Origin: Siphlonurus alternatus
Lineage: Eukaryota > Arthropoda > Insecta > Ephemeroptera > Siphlonuridae
Assembly: GCA_949825025.1 (NCBI GenBank)
Contig: OX463782.1
Coordinates: 34,257,351 to 34,321,350, forward strand
Direction of reading: 5' to 3'
DNA: 64,000 bases
Shown here: piece after piece, positions 21,061 through 31,114 of the stretch
How positions within the stretch are numbered: position 1 is the stretch's first letter
How the letters are laid out: the number at the start of each line of letters is the position of its first letter
Notes under the pieces: generated by a model
Database searches by the model: none
What the model saw: the letters and a program-made list of their open reading frames with translations, nothing else
Told to the model about the DNA's origin: nothing
Translations under genes and position numbers: made by a program

Positions 21061-21576
21061 GCTGCTCTGATTTAGAAGCGATCTACAAACAATGCTATCG
21101 GAAGAGATTGAAAGTTAAATTCAGTAACTTAATTACAACATAGAATCCTCTTGTATAACATTGGTAAGGAAATTATATTATATACAACGTGACACAATCC
21201 GTTCACATCTAAAATAATAAACTATATGTACGTGACAGGACAAGTAAAACCTGTTTCTTGGGATTTCCATTGGAAGTGTATAATAATCGCAACAAAAAAG
21301 TATATTAATAAAAAGACCGATGAACTCACAAAAAAATATATATTACAGTTTAAAGTAGATATACAAACAAATGTACACTCCCGTCTGCATTTTAATATAT
21401 TTACGTATAATTTATACAAAATATATCTCTATTTTAATCTTCATATATTGTTAAATAGTAACCTTGAAAATTTTCACTTTCTGAATTTATAATGCTTTAT
21501 TTTGTTGTTATTATAAATAAATATCACACAATTTTTGCCATGTCTGCTAGTGCTACAGATATAAAAAGATGCTCGC

Positions 21577-21586
21577 TATATAAATA
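21577..21586 (+). promoter_or_regulatory. TATA box of the small secreted peptide gene
   Basis: TATATAAATA lies 78 bp before the ATG. A TCATTCAC initiator-like sequence sits about 30 bp downstream near 21608, giving a 5'UTR of about 55 nt. The spacing fits a classic TATA/Inr promoter. Confidence 0.6.
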
Positions 21587-21663
21587 CTGACCGCGGCTCC
21601 TTTTACATCATTCACACTAAGGAGTCTATATAGTAATCCTCTTCTCTCACAGTCAGCAACAAC

Positions 21664-24089
21664 ATGTTCATGCGAATAGTAAGTACCAAAATCAATTTTA
21701 TTACAAAGTATTTAAGGGTAAGACAACACGAACAATCGATTGTTGTAGTCCCATTTGATTAACATGTAAACCTTAGCAACCTCATAATGATTCTGATTTT
21801 TTTTTTTTTTTTTTTTGAGAGACAGTTCTTGGCACCAAAAAAATATGGAAAAAATTTTAAAACAATCGGACGATCCAATTTTTTTAAATGAATTTTTTTA
21901 AATTTTCAGTATACAGGGCTTTCCCATGGAGACCTAAACTAATGGCCGTAAGTTGCAGCCACCTATCCGAGAATAATCTGAGGATTATCCGTGGATTATT
22001 TACTAATTAACATTAAAATTCTCGGATAATTGTCGGATTTTTCCAAGATAGGTTGGCTGCAACTTACGGCCATAAGAAATTAATTTAAAAAAATTGGATC
22101 GTCCGATTGTTTTGAATTTTTTTTTCATATTTTTTTGGTGCCAATTGAGAACTGTCTCTAAAAAAAAAATCAAAATTATTATGAGGTTGCTAAGGTTTAC
22201 ATGTTAATCAAATGGGACTACAACAATCGATTGTTCGTGTTATCTTACCCTTAACTTTATTAATTATAAATGAAAACGAGAAATTTTTCATAATAAAAAT
22301 ATTCCATATTTTTATTATTTTAAGATTAATTTTATTGCAAATATCAAATGTCTGGGTTTAGTTTGCATCGACAGTATAATAACAGATCTTAGTTTACCTC
22401 TAGACAGTTCAGTAGACTAGAGATAAACTAAGATCTATTATTATACTGTAGTGGATTTATATGATTGTATTATTTCGATAAAAGTCGTAGTCTGAACTTG
22501 ATAAACTATATACGCTGATTAAATTTTGTACAGTCATCAGGAAGATTTTTCCTATGCGATCTTGTTAATCACCACAGTCCCTAAGAATGACAAAGGCCAT
22601 GGTGATAAACAAAGCTGAAAGTGGGATTTTTTCTGCAGGGTTAGAACCCTATGAGCTTGGAGCTCAAAGCGGGGTAATGGATAGGAATGAGGCAAAGACT
22701 GTTCTTGTGGATAAGCAGGATAAGAGGGGAAAAGGATGGTGGCCACAGCCTGTTATCAGGATTCACTGAGGTGAGACTGAGGGAAACGTGGAAACCTCAG
22801 TTAGGACGGACAACTCTATACTTTTACTCATATTTTCCAAGGCGATGAGTGTACGTTTGTAAGGAGTATTTTTGTTTGAAATATTTTTTCCAACGGTAAG
22901 TATCCATCAGAAAAATTATATAGTCGCCATGTTCGTTTGCTGATTTTGACTCCTGCTACAACCACCGCGCATCGGCGCGCAACCCTTTCTGTGCACGATT
23001 TTTCGGCTCGAAGTCAAAACACTACTACCGCGAAATTCTTTAGATATATGCTTTAATTAAACTGACCCGAGGCAAATATTAAAATTTTTATAGCAGCAAA
23101 CGTAAAAGGTTAGTGTCAATACGTAATTTTAAATTCGCAAACATAACTTATTTAGAGGGTTAACAATTAGGGATCGAAAAATTGCTCCGTATAGGATCTT
23201 ACGTGCGCCCAATCTTTTTTTGTAATTGTCGCTGTTGTCGCCATCTGAATCCGCCTTAATAAGGGGCATTCACAAAGCCCTAAGGCCACATTTAGGGCTC
23301 GATAATTTAAAGCCTGATTTTAGGCATGCTTTTTAGACCCAAAATTTCTGGTCTTAAATTATCGAGCCCTAAATGTGGCCTTAAGGTTTTGTGAATGCCT
23401 CTTAATATGTATAATTGTGTATATAACATGCATACAAATAAATATCACAGGATGCAAATATTTAATTATAGCAGATTGTAACTTTCCTCTGTTTACTTAC
23501 GCTTTCAACTAAGCAAATAATCTGTTTATTTTATTTTTGTTCTAATGTGTGAAACTTTGAAGTTCGTATCCATATAGCCACAATTTATAAATATTCTCAC
23601 AACTATTGTCGTAAAAAAAATGCAATCTTTGCCATCTTGTCTAAAATTTATCTATAACGATAAGTGAAACTGACGTTGCCCGTTTACAAGTTTTCCAAAC
23701 TCTTGGGGTGTATTGTAATATTCTATACGTTTACATGACGGTATTTAATACGTATTCGTTGACGACGGATAATGTTATTCTTATGAGGCATGAGGCGTCG
23801 TCAACGAATACGTATTAAACACCGTCATGTGAACGTAGTGTATGTCAAAAGTCATTTTCTTTCTGAATAAACAATTCAAAAAAAAAAATTAATCAGCATT
23901 CTCTTTTCTTAGGTACTGACCCTGGCGCTTGTGACTGCCCTGGTCGTTGCCTGCGTGTCGTCCTACCCTGCAGAGGTCACCTTAGAGGGAGAGCACCATG
24001 ACCTGGAGACAGCCGAGACGTCGCAGAGAAATAACACGGGGGGCTACCACAGGGGCTCATTTGGAGGACTTTTAGGATTCATTGGATGA
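21664..24089 (+). CDS. Small secreted Gly-rich peptide precursor, 63 residues, two exons
   Basis: Exon 1 (21664-21678) encodes MFMRI and stops at GTAAGT. Exon 2 (23913-24089) follows CTCTTTTCTTAG and runs to TGA; the junction is phase 0. Residues 1-22 form a signal peptide (VLTLALVTALVVACVSS). The mature part is acidic (EVTLEGEHHDLETAE), then has an N-glycosylation sequon NNT and a glycine-rich, hydrophobic end GGYHRGSFGGLLGFIG. There is no cysteine after the signal and no dibasic site. A final Gly could allow amidation of Ile62. GC3 is much higher than in the surrounding DNA, supporting coding. I do not recognise the family; an antimicrobial, hemolymph or cuticle peptide is possible. The 2.2-kb intron carries a 543-bp foldback and other repeats. 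Confidence 0.75.
21712..22254. mobile_element. 543-bp foldback element with TTAAGGG ends
   Basis: The left end TTAAGGGTAAGACAACACGA and the right end CGTGTTATCTTACCCTTAA pair over about 180 bp per arm, including ACAATCGATTGT and CAATCGGACGATCCAATTTT. A second palindrome, ATGGCCGTAAGTTGCAGCC to its inverse, occupies the centre (21941-22072). It is inserted 34 bp after the donor of the small peptide gene. Confidence 0.8.
22360..22455. repeat. Imperfect palindrome
   Basis: ACAGTATAATAACAGATCTT and AGTTTACCTCTAGAC pair with GTCTAGAGATAAACTAAGAT and CTATTATTATACTGT-like sequence. Confidence 0.55.
22590..22830 (-). mobile_element. SINE-like copy in the peptide-gene intron
   Basis: It shares GTCCTAACTGAGGTTTCCAC and the CTGTGGCCACCATCC segment with the 54.7-kb copy, on the minus strand. 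The 5S head is not visible. Two overlapping open frames here are shadows. Confidence 0.45.
22886..23225 (+). repeat. Dispersed repeat R, copy 2
   Basis: About 330 bp from ACGGTAAGTATCCATCAGAA to CGTATAGGATCTTACGTGCG, nearly matching copy 3 in reverse orientation. It contains the palindromic CGCGCATCGGCGCGC. Confidence 0.75.
23261..23402. mobile_element. GGGGCATTCACAAAGC foldback MITE, copy 2
   Basis: AGGGGCATTCACAAAGCCCT pairs with AAGGTTTTGTGAATGCCTCT. TTAATA flanks both sides. Confidence 0.75.
23727..23839. mobile_element. ACGTTTACATGACGG foldback MITE, copy 1
   Basis: ACGTTTACATGACGGTATTT pairs with AAACACCGTCATGTGAACGT. The arms contain CGTATTCGTTGACGAC. Confidence 0.75.
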
Positions 24090-24240
24090 TTTTATTAGTA
24101 TTATTACGTTGATAACTATGCAACTTTTCTATTTTGTTTATTTTTTTGAACCTTTTAGATTATGTATTTCAACATTATTATTTGTTAACGTCAGTAATTT
24201 TTAACAAATAATGTACACATTAAATATTATAATTATATAC

Positions 24241-24337
24241 AATAAATATATATGTATAATATTATAATATAATAATATTTTTTTTACACTTAACAGAATC
24301 ATCAGAAGATAATATACTGTACATTAGGATGAATAAA
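24241..24337 (+). terminator. Poly(A) signals of the small secreted peptide gene
   Basis: AATAAA occurs at 24241-24246 and again at 24332-24337, about 150 and 240 bp after the stop, in AT-rich 3'UTR-like sequence. Confidence 0.5.
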
Positions 24338-24597
24338 CATGAAATTATTTATTAATAATAAAACATTTTCAGGTAAGTTATTGCTTTCAATGTAATTAAT
24401 ACATCAACAATGAAATTGAATAAAGATTAGTAGCATATTATATTTTAGTACTTTTAGTAGTTGGTTACTGATTTTTTTGGCATAAAAAATTGTAGCCTAG
24501 CTGAATTATTTGTGAATAAAAATATTTTATAAAATATTAAACAGTAATATTTTTTTTAATGATTATTTTACATTTCATGCAGTATATATTATAATGA

Positions 24598-24740
24598 GTG
24601 CGATTCACAAAACAGTTAGCCAGATTTCTAACCACGTTTAGCTTAATCACGTTTAACTACATCTTTTTTATGTGTTAAACCACCTAGTTAAACGTGGTTA
24701 AGCTAAACGTGGTTAGAAACGGCTTCGTGAATCGCGCCCA
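24598..24740. repeat. Foldback repeat GTGCGATTCAC / GTGAATCGCGC
   Basis: Inner arms AACCACGTTTAGCTTAATCA and AAGCTAAACGTGGTT. A decayed relative lies at about 30820-30926 (CTAATCACGTTTAGTG to CTTTCGTGAATCGACCCC). Confidence 0.65.
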
Positions 24741-24859
24741 TAATTATTCCATTAAAATATTTGCTATTATAGATAAAGCTTACTTCTTTTTATCGCAATA
24801 TATATATGAGTATAATTTTTAGAATTATTATAACATTAAGATACACTTCACTATCTTAA

Positions 24860-25180
24860 TGAGATATTAGAATGTGAAAATTTTAGTGACTTAATCGAAA
24901 GAAGGGGTAGAAATATGGTACCGTGAATTTTTTCAGATTTTTCTAAGACCGGGAACTATTTTTAAAAAATTATTGAAAGTCTATTTTGATGACGTCACGG
25001 GCGGCACTGCCCTATCCTTTTTCTTAAGGATTGCCGCCCGTGACGTCATCAAAATAGACTTTCAATAATTTTTTAAAAATAGTTCCCGGTCTTAGAAAAA
25101 TCTGAAAAAATTCACAGTACCATATTTTTACCCCTTCTTTCGATTAAGCCACTAAAATTTTCACATTCTAATATCTCATA
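24860..25180. mobile_element. Foldback element, GATATTAGAATGT family, copy 2
   Basis: The left TGAGATATTAGAATGTGAAA and the right TTTCACATTCTAATATCTCA are inverted. It is much more symmetrical than copy 1 and has the same TGACGTCA-bearing core. Confidence 0.8.
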
Positions 25181-25324
25181 AGATAGAAAATTGTATCTTC
25201 ATTATGGTCCATTAAAATATTATAGATTTAATAGGAAATTGTTAATTTTAAGACGTGTAAATTTAATATACAAATTAAAAGAAGACAGGAGTACCACATG
25301 CTAAATGTTTGATGTAACAGGCTG

Positions 25325-25460
25325 ATCTGTTTGATGCCTTCGAAATCTCCAGTCTCGAGGAAAAATATCTGAATCTGGAGGAGGGAAAGCTCAGAGCGCC
25401 TGAATGGCAGGCAACCCTTCGAGCTCGATGCTCTGGAAGGTATTGGCGTCATAAAGTTAG
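25325..25460 (-). repeat. Dispersed GGTTGCCT/GGGCGC repeat, copy 2
   Basis: The minus strand has TCGAAGGGTTGCCTGCCATT and CAGGCGCTCTGAGCTTTCCC then TCCTCCAGATTC. The plus-strand match at 28180-28260 has GAAGGGTTGCCTGCTTGTCG. Confidence 0.5.
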
Positions 25461-25495
25461 TGCGAACCTAGTGGTAACTGCTGGAACTACGTCAG

Positions 25496-25693
25496 CAGGC
25501 GCGAATCCAAGGAACCTTTTGGGGGGGGGGGGTGATGGGGCGATCGCCACCCCCCCCCCCCCCCCAAAAGGTCCCAAAATACATTGAAGGCATTACCACC
25601 CCCCCATCCGTCGCCCCCCCTCCCACCCCAAAATTTAACATTGCGGGATAGGGCACCGCCTCCCCCCAAAGCCGCGGGCTGGATCCGCCCCTG
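25496..25693. mobile_element. CAGGGGCGGATCC-type hAT-like short element, copy 1
   Basis: It ends CTGGATCCGCCCCTG and starts with a decayed CAGGCGCGAATCC. Runs of 13 G and 16 C form a hairpin at 25518-25565. The interior CAAAATACATTGAAGG and AACATTGCGGGATAGGGCAC match copy 2. No clear target duplication is seen. Confidence 0.65.
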
Positions 25694-26187
25694 ACTATAC
25701 GTGCGTCTGGCGAGGATTGCTGTATATGAATAACATTGTAAAATCATGTAAATGCTCTGTCAGCAGCCACAGCATAATTTTACAGAAATGACAACACCAT
25801 AATTAGTTGTCAAATATACTTTCGGACAAATATAAAAAAATATTTCAACTTCGTGAGTGATGTATTTCACATAAATTTTGTTGCTTTATGATTCTCCCAA
25901 TGCTATGTAGGTATTTCCATATCCTCGGCAGAATCCATGATATCATGATAAAACTATAATCAGAATTGGCAGAATCAGCCAAAATTTCAGCGGTCAGCGC
26001 CATCTCTTGGTCCTCTCTTGGAGGACCAAGGCCATCTCTTGGTCCTTTATATTGTACTCTATATAGGCTGCATGCTTGGTGATAATTTGGGGAACTTTTC
26101 CGAAATAAACGAATGGTCTTTTTTATTTAAAAGGTCAATTTCCTTATTTTGAATTTGAACTTATCGCGGTCTTCCTTTCGATCGCAC

Positions 26188-27269
26188 CAGGGCAGTCTGC
26201 TACAGGCCGTCTTACCCCCCACCACTCTTTTTATTAGTCGGCCGACTGAGCGGCCGGTTTACATGCATTCTTACGGGAGAGAGCTCTCACTTTGCGCCCG
26301 GATTATGGCGATTTCACGGTATCTAGAGATTTGAAATTAAAAGTAAGTAAATGCTCATAGAGTCTAATATTGCTCAACAACTCCCTTTCACCCGCAAAAA
26401 TAATATTAATACGTCTAAATATGACTTTTATAAACCGGACGACTAGTATAAAAAAAGTCTAAGCCCATTTCTAAAGCGATGACGTAGTATAGACTTTATA
26501 TATATTTTGCATGACTGTGGAATTGGACTCTACCTTAAAGGTATACAGGCCTCAAATTACAAATTAGACAGACATTAGGTGTTGTTCAAGTTTATAATAA
26601 ACATTCGTATTATTTTTACCTGCGCGCGGTGCGTCTGTGCGAAGTCGCGCTGTAAAGAAAGTCCTTGCTGACGTCACAACTCACAGCTAGCACCGATTAG
26701 CATTGAGTTGTGACGTCATCAAGGACTTCGTGACGTCATCAAGGACTAAATTTCTTACTTTGAACTGCGACTTCACACGGATGCATCACGCGTGGAAAAA
26801 AATGATGCGAATGTTGATTATATACTCTAAACCCACTTGGTGACTGTCAAATTTGTATTTTGAGGCCTGTATGCCTTTAATGTGAATATTTACATTATTT
26901 TAACATCAAATCAAGTTAATTCCTGTGATCAAAATATTTATGAAGGTTGATTTTCTATTTATTTGTGGTTTTGATATTCTGTGACGTCATACTATATTAC
27001 CAGACTCATAAGTTATAACTCGGTTCCCGCCTTGCGTTTTTCTCGAAAAGTATGATATTTATCAAATAAATAAAAATAACAGTGTGTAGAACAAAATAAT
27101 TCATGGACATCAGACTACAATTAATTTACTTTCATTTTTCCACGTAAATATTTTAAAATAAATATTTTCTTACACGGAGGACCCATTTACTTTTAAAAAT
27201 CCGGCCGACTAATATCAGTGAGATGACAGTCGAAAATCCATGTGAGACGGCCTGTAGGAGACTGCCCTG
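26188..27269. mobile_element. hAT-like element, 1.08 kb, with a nested element
   Basis: Ends are CAGGGCAGTCTGCTACAGGC, with CGTCTTAC following, and the inverted counterpart GTGAGACGGCCTGTAGGAGA, then CTGCCCTG. A direct repeat ATCGCAC lies on both sides. A GTCGGCCGACT-type segment is repeated inside both arms. No transposase frame is seen. A second foldback element is inserted at 26534-26880. Confidence 0.7.
26534..26880. mobile_element. Nested foldback element with TTAAAGG ends
   Basis: The start TTAAAGGTATACAGGCCTCA and the end TGAGGCCTGTATGCCTTTAA are inverted repeats. The interior has TGACGTCA three times and a GCGCGCGGTGCG segment. It sits inside the CAGGGCAGTC element. Confidence 0.7.
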
Positions 27270-27450
27270 ATCGCACTCATTAATTTACTTGCACCATCTG
27301 CTTAATCTCTCTCTACCAAAATAAAATTTAACATTTCATAGACCAGTGTGATCGAAATGGAAAAATTAACAGCAAAAAAATGGTAATAAAAAAATGACCT
27401 ACCGCCTACGTTCTTTTATAAACAATTTGTTTATATAAAACAATCGATAC

Positions 27451-27973
27451 TAGTGTTGTAAAAAAGCGAACGTTCGCAGCGCATTTTAGAAAATGCGCGC
27501 GCGCACATTAGAAAATGCGCGTTAGAATGTGCGGTCGCGCAATAGAAAGTGCGTTTTTTAAAAAGTGGCGCGTTCACTCTGCTTGCTGATTGGTCACAGC
27601 TAAGTACCTTCTTAAAAATAATTAAAAATGTTAAATATAACTATGAAAACTAATTTAATCACTTGATATGCAATTAAAATTGTTCCCAAGATTAAATAGT
27701 TCCAGTTTTAAAGTATTTTCCAATAAATTTTTATAATATATTTGTTGAGCAGTTATATTAGTGAATTTAATTTTTAATGCACTTTTCATAAGTAAAAACT
27801 TGTTTAACGACTTCATTTAGCTTTAGTGCTTGCAGAATATCGAAATTTAGGGTTCTTTAAATGCAATTCAAATTTTCCCGCAAATAAGAAAATGCGCGCA
27901 CTTTCTAATGTGCGCGCGCGCATTTTCTAGAAAATGCGCTAAAGTAAAGTGCGCGTGCGTTTTTACAACACTA
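27451..27973. mobile_element. hAT-like foldback element (TAGTGTTGTAAAAA ends)
   Basis: Perfect 8-bp target duplications ATCGATAC flank it (27443-27450 and 27974-27981). Terminal repeats are TAGTGTTGTAAAAA and TTTTTACAACACTA. Subterminal regions are packed with GCGCATTTTCTA-like and GCGCGCGC motifs in both orientations. No transposase is visible. Confidence 0.8.
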
Positions 27974-28159
27974 ATCGATACAAAGAATTAACATTTTCAT
28001 CTTAGCTGTTTTTGTAACTTCATCAGTCATTGGTCATTGGTGCATTGTTTGTAACGAAGAACCTCATTGGCCGAGCCGAGCCGAAGGATACCCGAGCGTT
28101 TCCGACGAAAATCAAGTTAAATATGAACCTTTTAGTTAATTTAGTTTACCTTAGTATAC

Positions 28160-28596
28160 CTCTCATTCACAGGTACGTGCACGAAGGGTTGCCTGCTTGT
28201 CGGGCGCTCTCAGCCTCCCCTCCCTTCTCCTCCAGTCGTTCCTCCATCTGGAAGCTGGAGTCAGTCAGTGTTGTTGTGACTGGCGCGCTGCCAACACGTC
28301 ACTCGTGGCACGCGTAAACCGCGGCGTGATCTCCGGAGTTTCGTGTGCTATTAACGTTGGTGCTAGAAATATCATAGCTAGTGTTTAAACTGGCATAAAG
28401 TGGTGTGAATTCTCGCTCTGAATTGTGTTAATTTGATATAATTATTATTACATAGCAATTAATCCATAGCATAATATGCATACTGTGTACAAGTAGCTTT
28501 TTGCAAGTGTTATTATAACTTAATGTGGTAAACTTTGTTATATATTAAAAAGTTGTTGTATAAAATGTCTAAGGTTCTGAAAAACTCTTAAAAGTT
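28160..28596 (+). promoter_or_regulatory. CpG-rich promoter/5'UTR region
   Basis: This is a locally GC- and CpG-rich stretch in AT-rich DNA. It contains TCAGTCAGTG near 28260, an arthropod-type initiator motif, and no TATA box. Between there and the ATG at 28597 the sequence becomes AT-rich, as in a 5'UTR. A short uORF (28565-28591, nine codons including stop) ends 5 nt before the main ATG. The part before 28260 resembles a dispersed repeat also found at 18.8 and 25.4 kb, so the true start site is uncertain. Confidence 0.4.
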
Positions 28597-28827
28597 ATGG
28601 ATCTAGGAAGTGCAATAGTTGCAGTGGGACGAGCGTCCAAGCGTTCTAAAATCGGACGAAAGTTGTCCCGAAGATTGTCTTTGGTGGCTAAAGTTCCGTC
28701 GCTAATTCAGACAAAGTTCCGACATGACTCGAATCAGCAGAAATACCGCACGTACAATAATCTCCGACAACAGCAGGCTAGGAATCTTGAGCTCACCGTC
28801 ATTGCGCCCGACAAGTCCCAGCGAATG
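28597..28827 (+). CDS. First coding exon of an unrecognised basic protein (77 codons)
   Basis: The ATG is followed by 77 codons ending QRM at a strong donor ATG/GTGAGT, phase 0. The N-terminus MDLGSAIVAVGRASKRSKIG leads into a basic amphipathic stretch RKLSRRLSLVAKVPSLIQTK, where RRLS is a PKA/AGC-type phosphorylation motif. A Gln-rich NNLRQQQARNLEL and VIAPDKSQRM follow. GC content and codon use differ from the flanks. There is no signal peptide and no cysteine. The next exon was not found; it probably lies beyond a long intron. If the intron were read through, the frame would close at 28881. The family is not recognised. Confidence 0.6.
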
Positions 28828-29262
28828 GTGAGTGTGAATCAAAATCCAGCGAAATTTGAATCTCGAGAGATACTGTTTTAGTGAATTTCTATGCATGTGG
28901 ACTGTACAGTGTTGTGTTTTTTATACATGTTTTTGGTTCTAGACCTTTAAAGTAATGTATTTAATATTTTAATAAATACAATATACATGACTTGACTAAC
29001 TTGAGGTGGTTTTATGTATCCAAATATGCAATAAATAATTTTCATGCAGGTTAATATATAGTACCGGTACACTGTATAGTGTATACCGGTACACTAGCTG
29101 GAACTAGGCTGAAAAAATTCGTGAAAGAATGTGTTTGTCCATTCAATAAATTTTTGAATACATCGTAATTATCAGTAGCTCTTTGGTAGTATCGTATGCA
29201 TAATTATTTTTTATCTGTTTCTTCAAAAACTATATACGCCACATAACATATATTAGGTTTGT

Positions 29263-29382
29263 TCGTAAATACACAATCAGAAAGAATCGATTATTTGAGA
29301 TGAACCTATAAGTCCTTTAACATACGGTTCATCACAAATAATCGATTCTTTCTGATTGTGTATTTACGAACAGACCTATAGA
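29263..29382. mobile_element. TGTTCGTAAATACACAATC foldback MITE
   Basis: The arms of about 45 bp, TGTTCGTAAATACACAATCA and its inverse, are nearly perfect, with AGGTCTG/AGGTTTG tips. Confidence 0.75.
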
Positions 29383-29829
29383 GGCTTCAAGTCAGCTGAT
29401 TTTTCGGTGATCCCACCCGCTATACCAAACCTATGTAAAAAAAAAACGTGAATTCGTTTTTTCACTAAGAATCAGATTTTTCAGGGAAAATTCCTTTACG
29501 GAACTTTGGTCCAAACTGAAAAATACAGTAGATAATTCAAGATTTAGATTTTTTACTTGATTTATAACCGAGAAAAGTTAAAAAAACACTTTGCTTCATT
29601 TTCAAGTGCAAGATGGACCTTAGCGACAAACAGTTGCGCAGCGAAAGCGCATCACTTGAAGCCTCTATACTGTATAATATACATAAATTTATACATCACG
29701 TTTCACGTTATGCTACGTGATTGGTGGGAATATTTTGTTTCGACAAGAAATAAAGTTAATGAACTATAATAATTATTAAATCTCGCGACAGGGGTTAAGT
29801 ATCATATTTAAGTTATAATATAAGGGAGT

Positions 29830-30110
29830 GAGCTTGCTGTCACAATCTGATTGTCACTGAGGGAACCGTGAAAATCTCAGTTAGAAGAGAACTTACACCC
29901 TCTATTTTTTTTGTCAATAGTCAAAGTTTTATAAACAAATTTAGCAATATGAAAGCTATGAGAACATATGAGAATATGAGAAGTGATACATATTTATGTA
30001 ATGTATAATGTATTATAATTATACATTACACGATTGAAAGCAGTACCTAAAATTACACCTGTGGGAGGAAGGAGTGAAATTTTTACTTGAAACGGTCTGG
30101 TCAGCATCCA
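29830..30110 (-). mobile_element. Diverged 5S-type SINE-like copy
   Basis: The GTTCTCTTCTAACTGAGATT and TTCACGGTTCCCTCAGTGAC core lies on the minus strand. A CCGTTTCAAGTAAAAATTTC segment near 30090 matches the 54.98-kb copy just after its 5S box. About 150 bp between them is AT-rich filler. Confidence 0.4.
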
Positions 30111-30154
30111 TGATGACATCACCAATCCTTTGTCCTCCCATTTACTTACAAAAA

Positions 30155-30480
30155 AAGAATGGGCGCACGTAAGATCCTATACGGAGCAATTTTTCGATCG
30201 CTTATTGTTAACCCTCTAAATAAGTTATGTTTGCAAATTTAAAATTACGTATTGGCACTAACCTTTTACGTTTCCTGCTATAAAAATTTTATTATTTGCC
30301 TTGGGGCAGTTTAATTAAAGAGCATCTAAAGAATTTCGCGGTAGTAGTGTTTTGACTTCGAGCCGAAAAAACGTGCGAAGATAGAAGGGTTGCGCGCCGA
30401 TGCGCGGTGGTTGTAGCAGGAGTCAAAATTAGCAAACGAACATGCGACAATATAATTTTTCTGATGGATACTTACCATTT
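30155..30480 (-). repeat. Dispersed repeat R, copy 3 (reverse orientation)
   Basis: CGCACGTAAGATCCTATACG at the left, TTCTGATGGATACTTACC at the right. It is the reverse complement of copy 2 along its length with scattered differences. Confidence 0.75.
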
Positions 30481-31114
30481 ATAATCACGCTCTATGATGC
30501 TTGCCTTCAGTGATATATTATTATAAAAATAAGTGATGATTTAGTTGCAATAAAATAACAGGTGTTTTTTCTTCATTCATTCGCTGCATGTGCGCATTCT
30601 GAATTAAACTAAATAAAAGAAGAGGCTTTGCCGCTAAAGTTTTTTTTAAGTTACCTTATCACAAAAAAATACGAAGATTGAGCAATACTTTGAAACCCTC
30701 TCTTAAAAATAAAAGAAAAAAATCAGTGAATGAGAAAAAATGCACTAATTTTTTTTAATTAAAAAAATATATAGTAATATTACAATTTATTTAATTCCGA
30801 TTTCAAACATTAATACATTCATGAAAGAAGTTTTCTCACTAATCACGTTTAGTGTCATTAAATTTGTCTTTCACTAACCGTGGTTATAATGAGTAATGTG
30901 GATAAATCTTTCGTGAATCGACCCCCATATTACTATACCGAGTAAACAAAACAAGCAAACACAACTCTGTCGGTCCAGTGATGAGACTGTTGGGTCACTA
31001 ACATTTTAAAGTGTCAGTCCAACACATTTTTGACATCCTATGTTTCCTGGGTATGAGACCATCAGACAAAAAATTATATATTTACGATAAAGGTTATACT
31101 TTCAATTCTTAGAG

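Larger units (their letters stand above)
14621..21576. other. Intergenic, no gene recognised
   Basis: AT-rich DNA between the GTPase-like gene and the small peptide gene. It holds the CACTCTCG foldback element, a minisatellite hAT-like copy, foldback copies, a tRNA-headed SINE and small hairpins. The remaining 16.8-17.6 and 18.0-18.3 kb show nothing but AT-rich sequence. No open frame has credible coding character. Confidence 0.6.

Noticed and set aside
28030..28388. 95- and 63-codon frames upstream of the 28.6-kb exon
   Set aside because: They span a dispersed repeat and the CpG-rich leader; no splice or start context supports translation.
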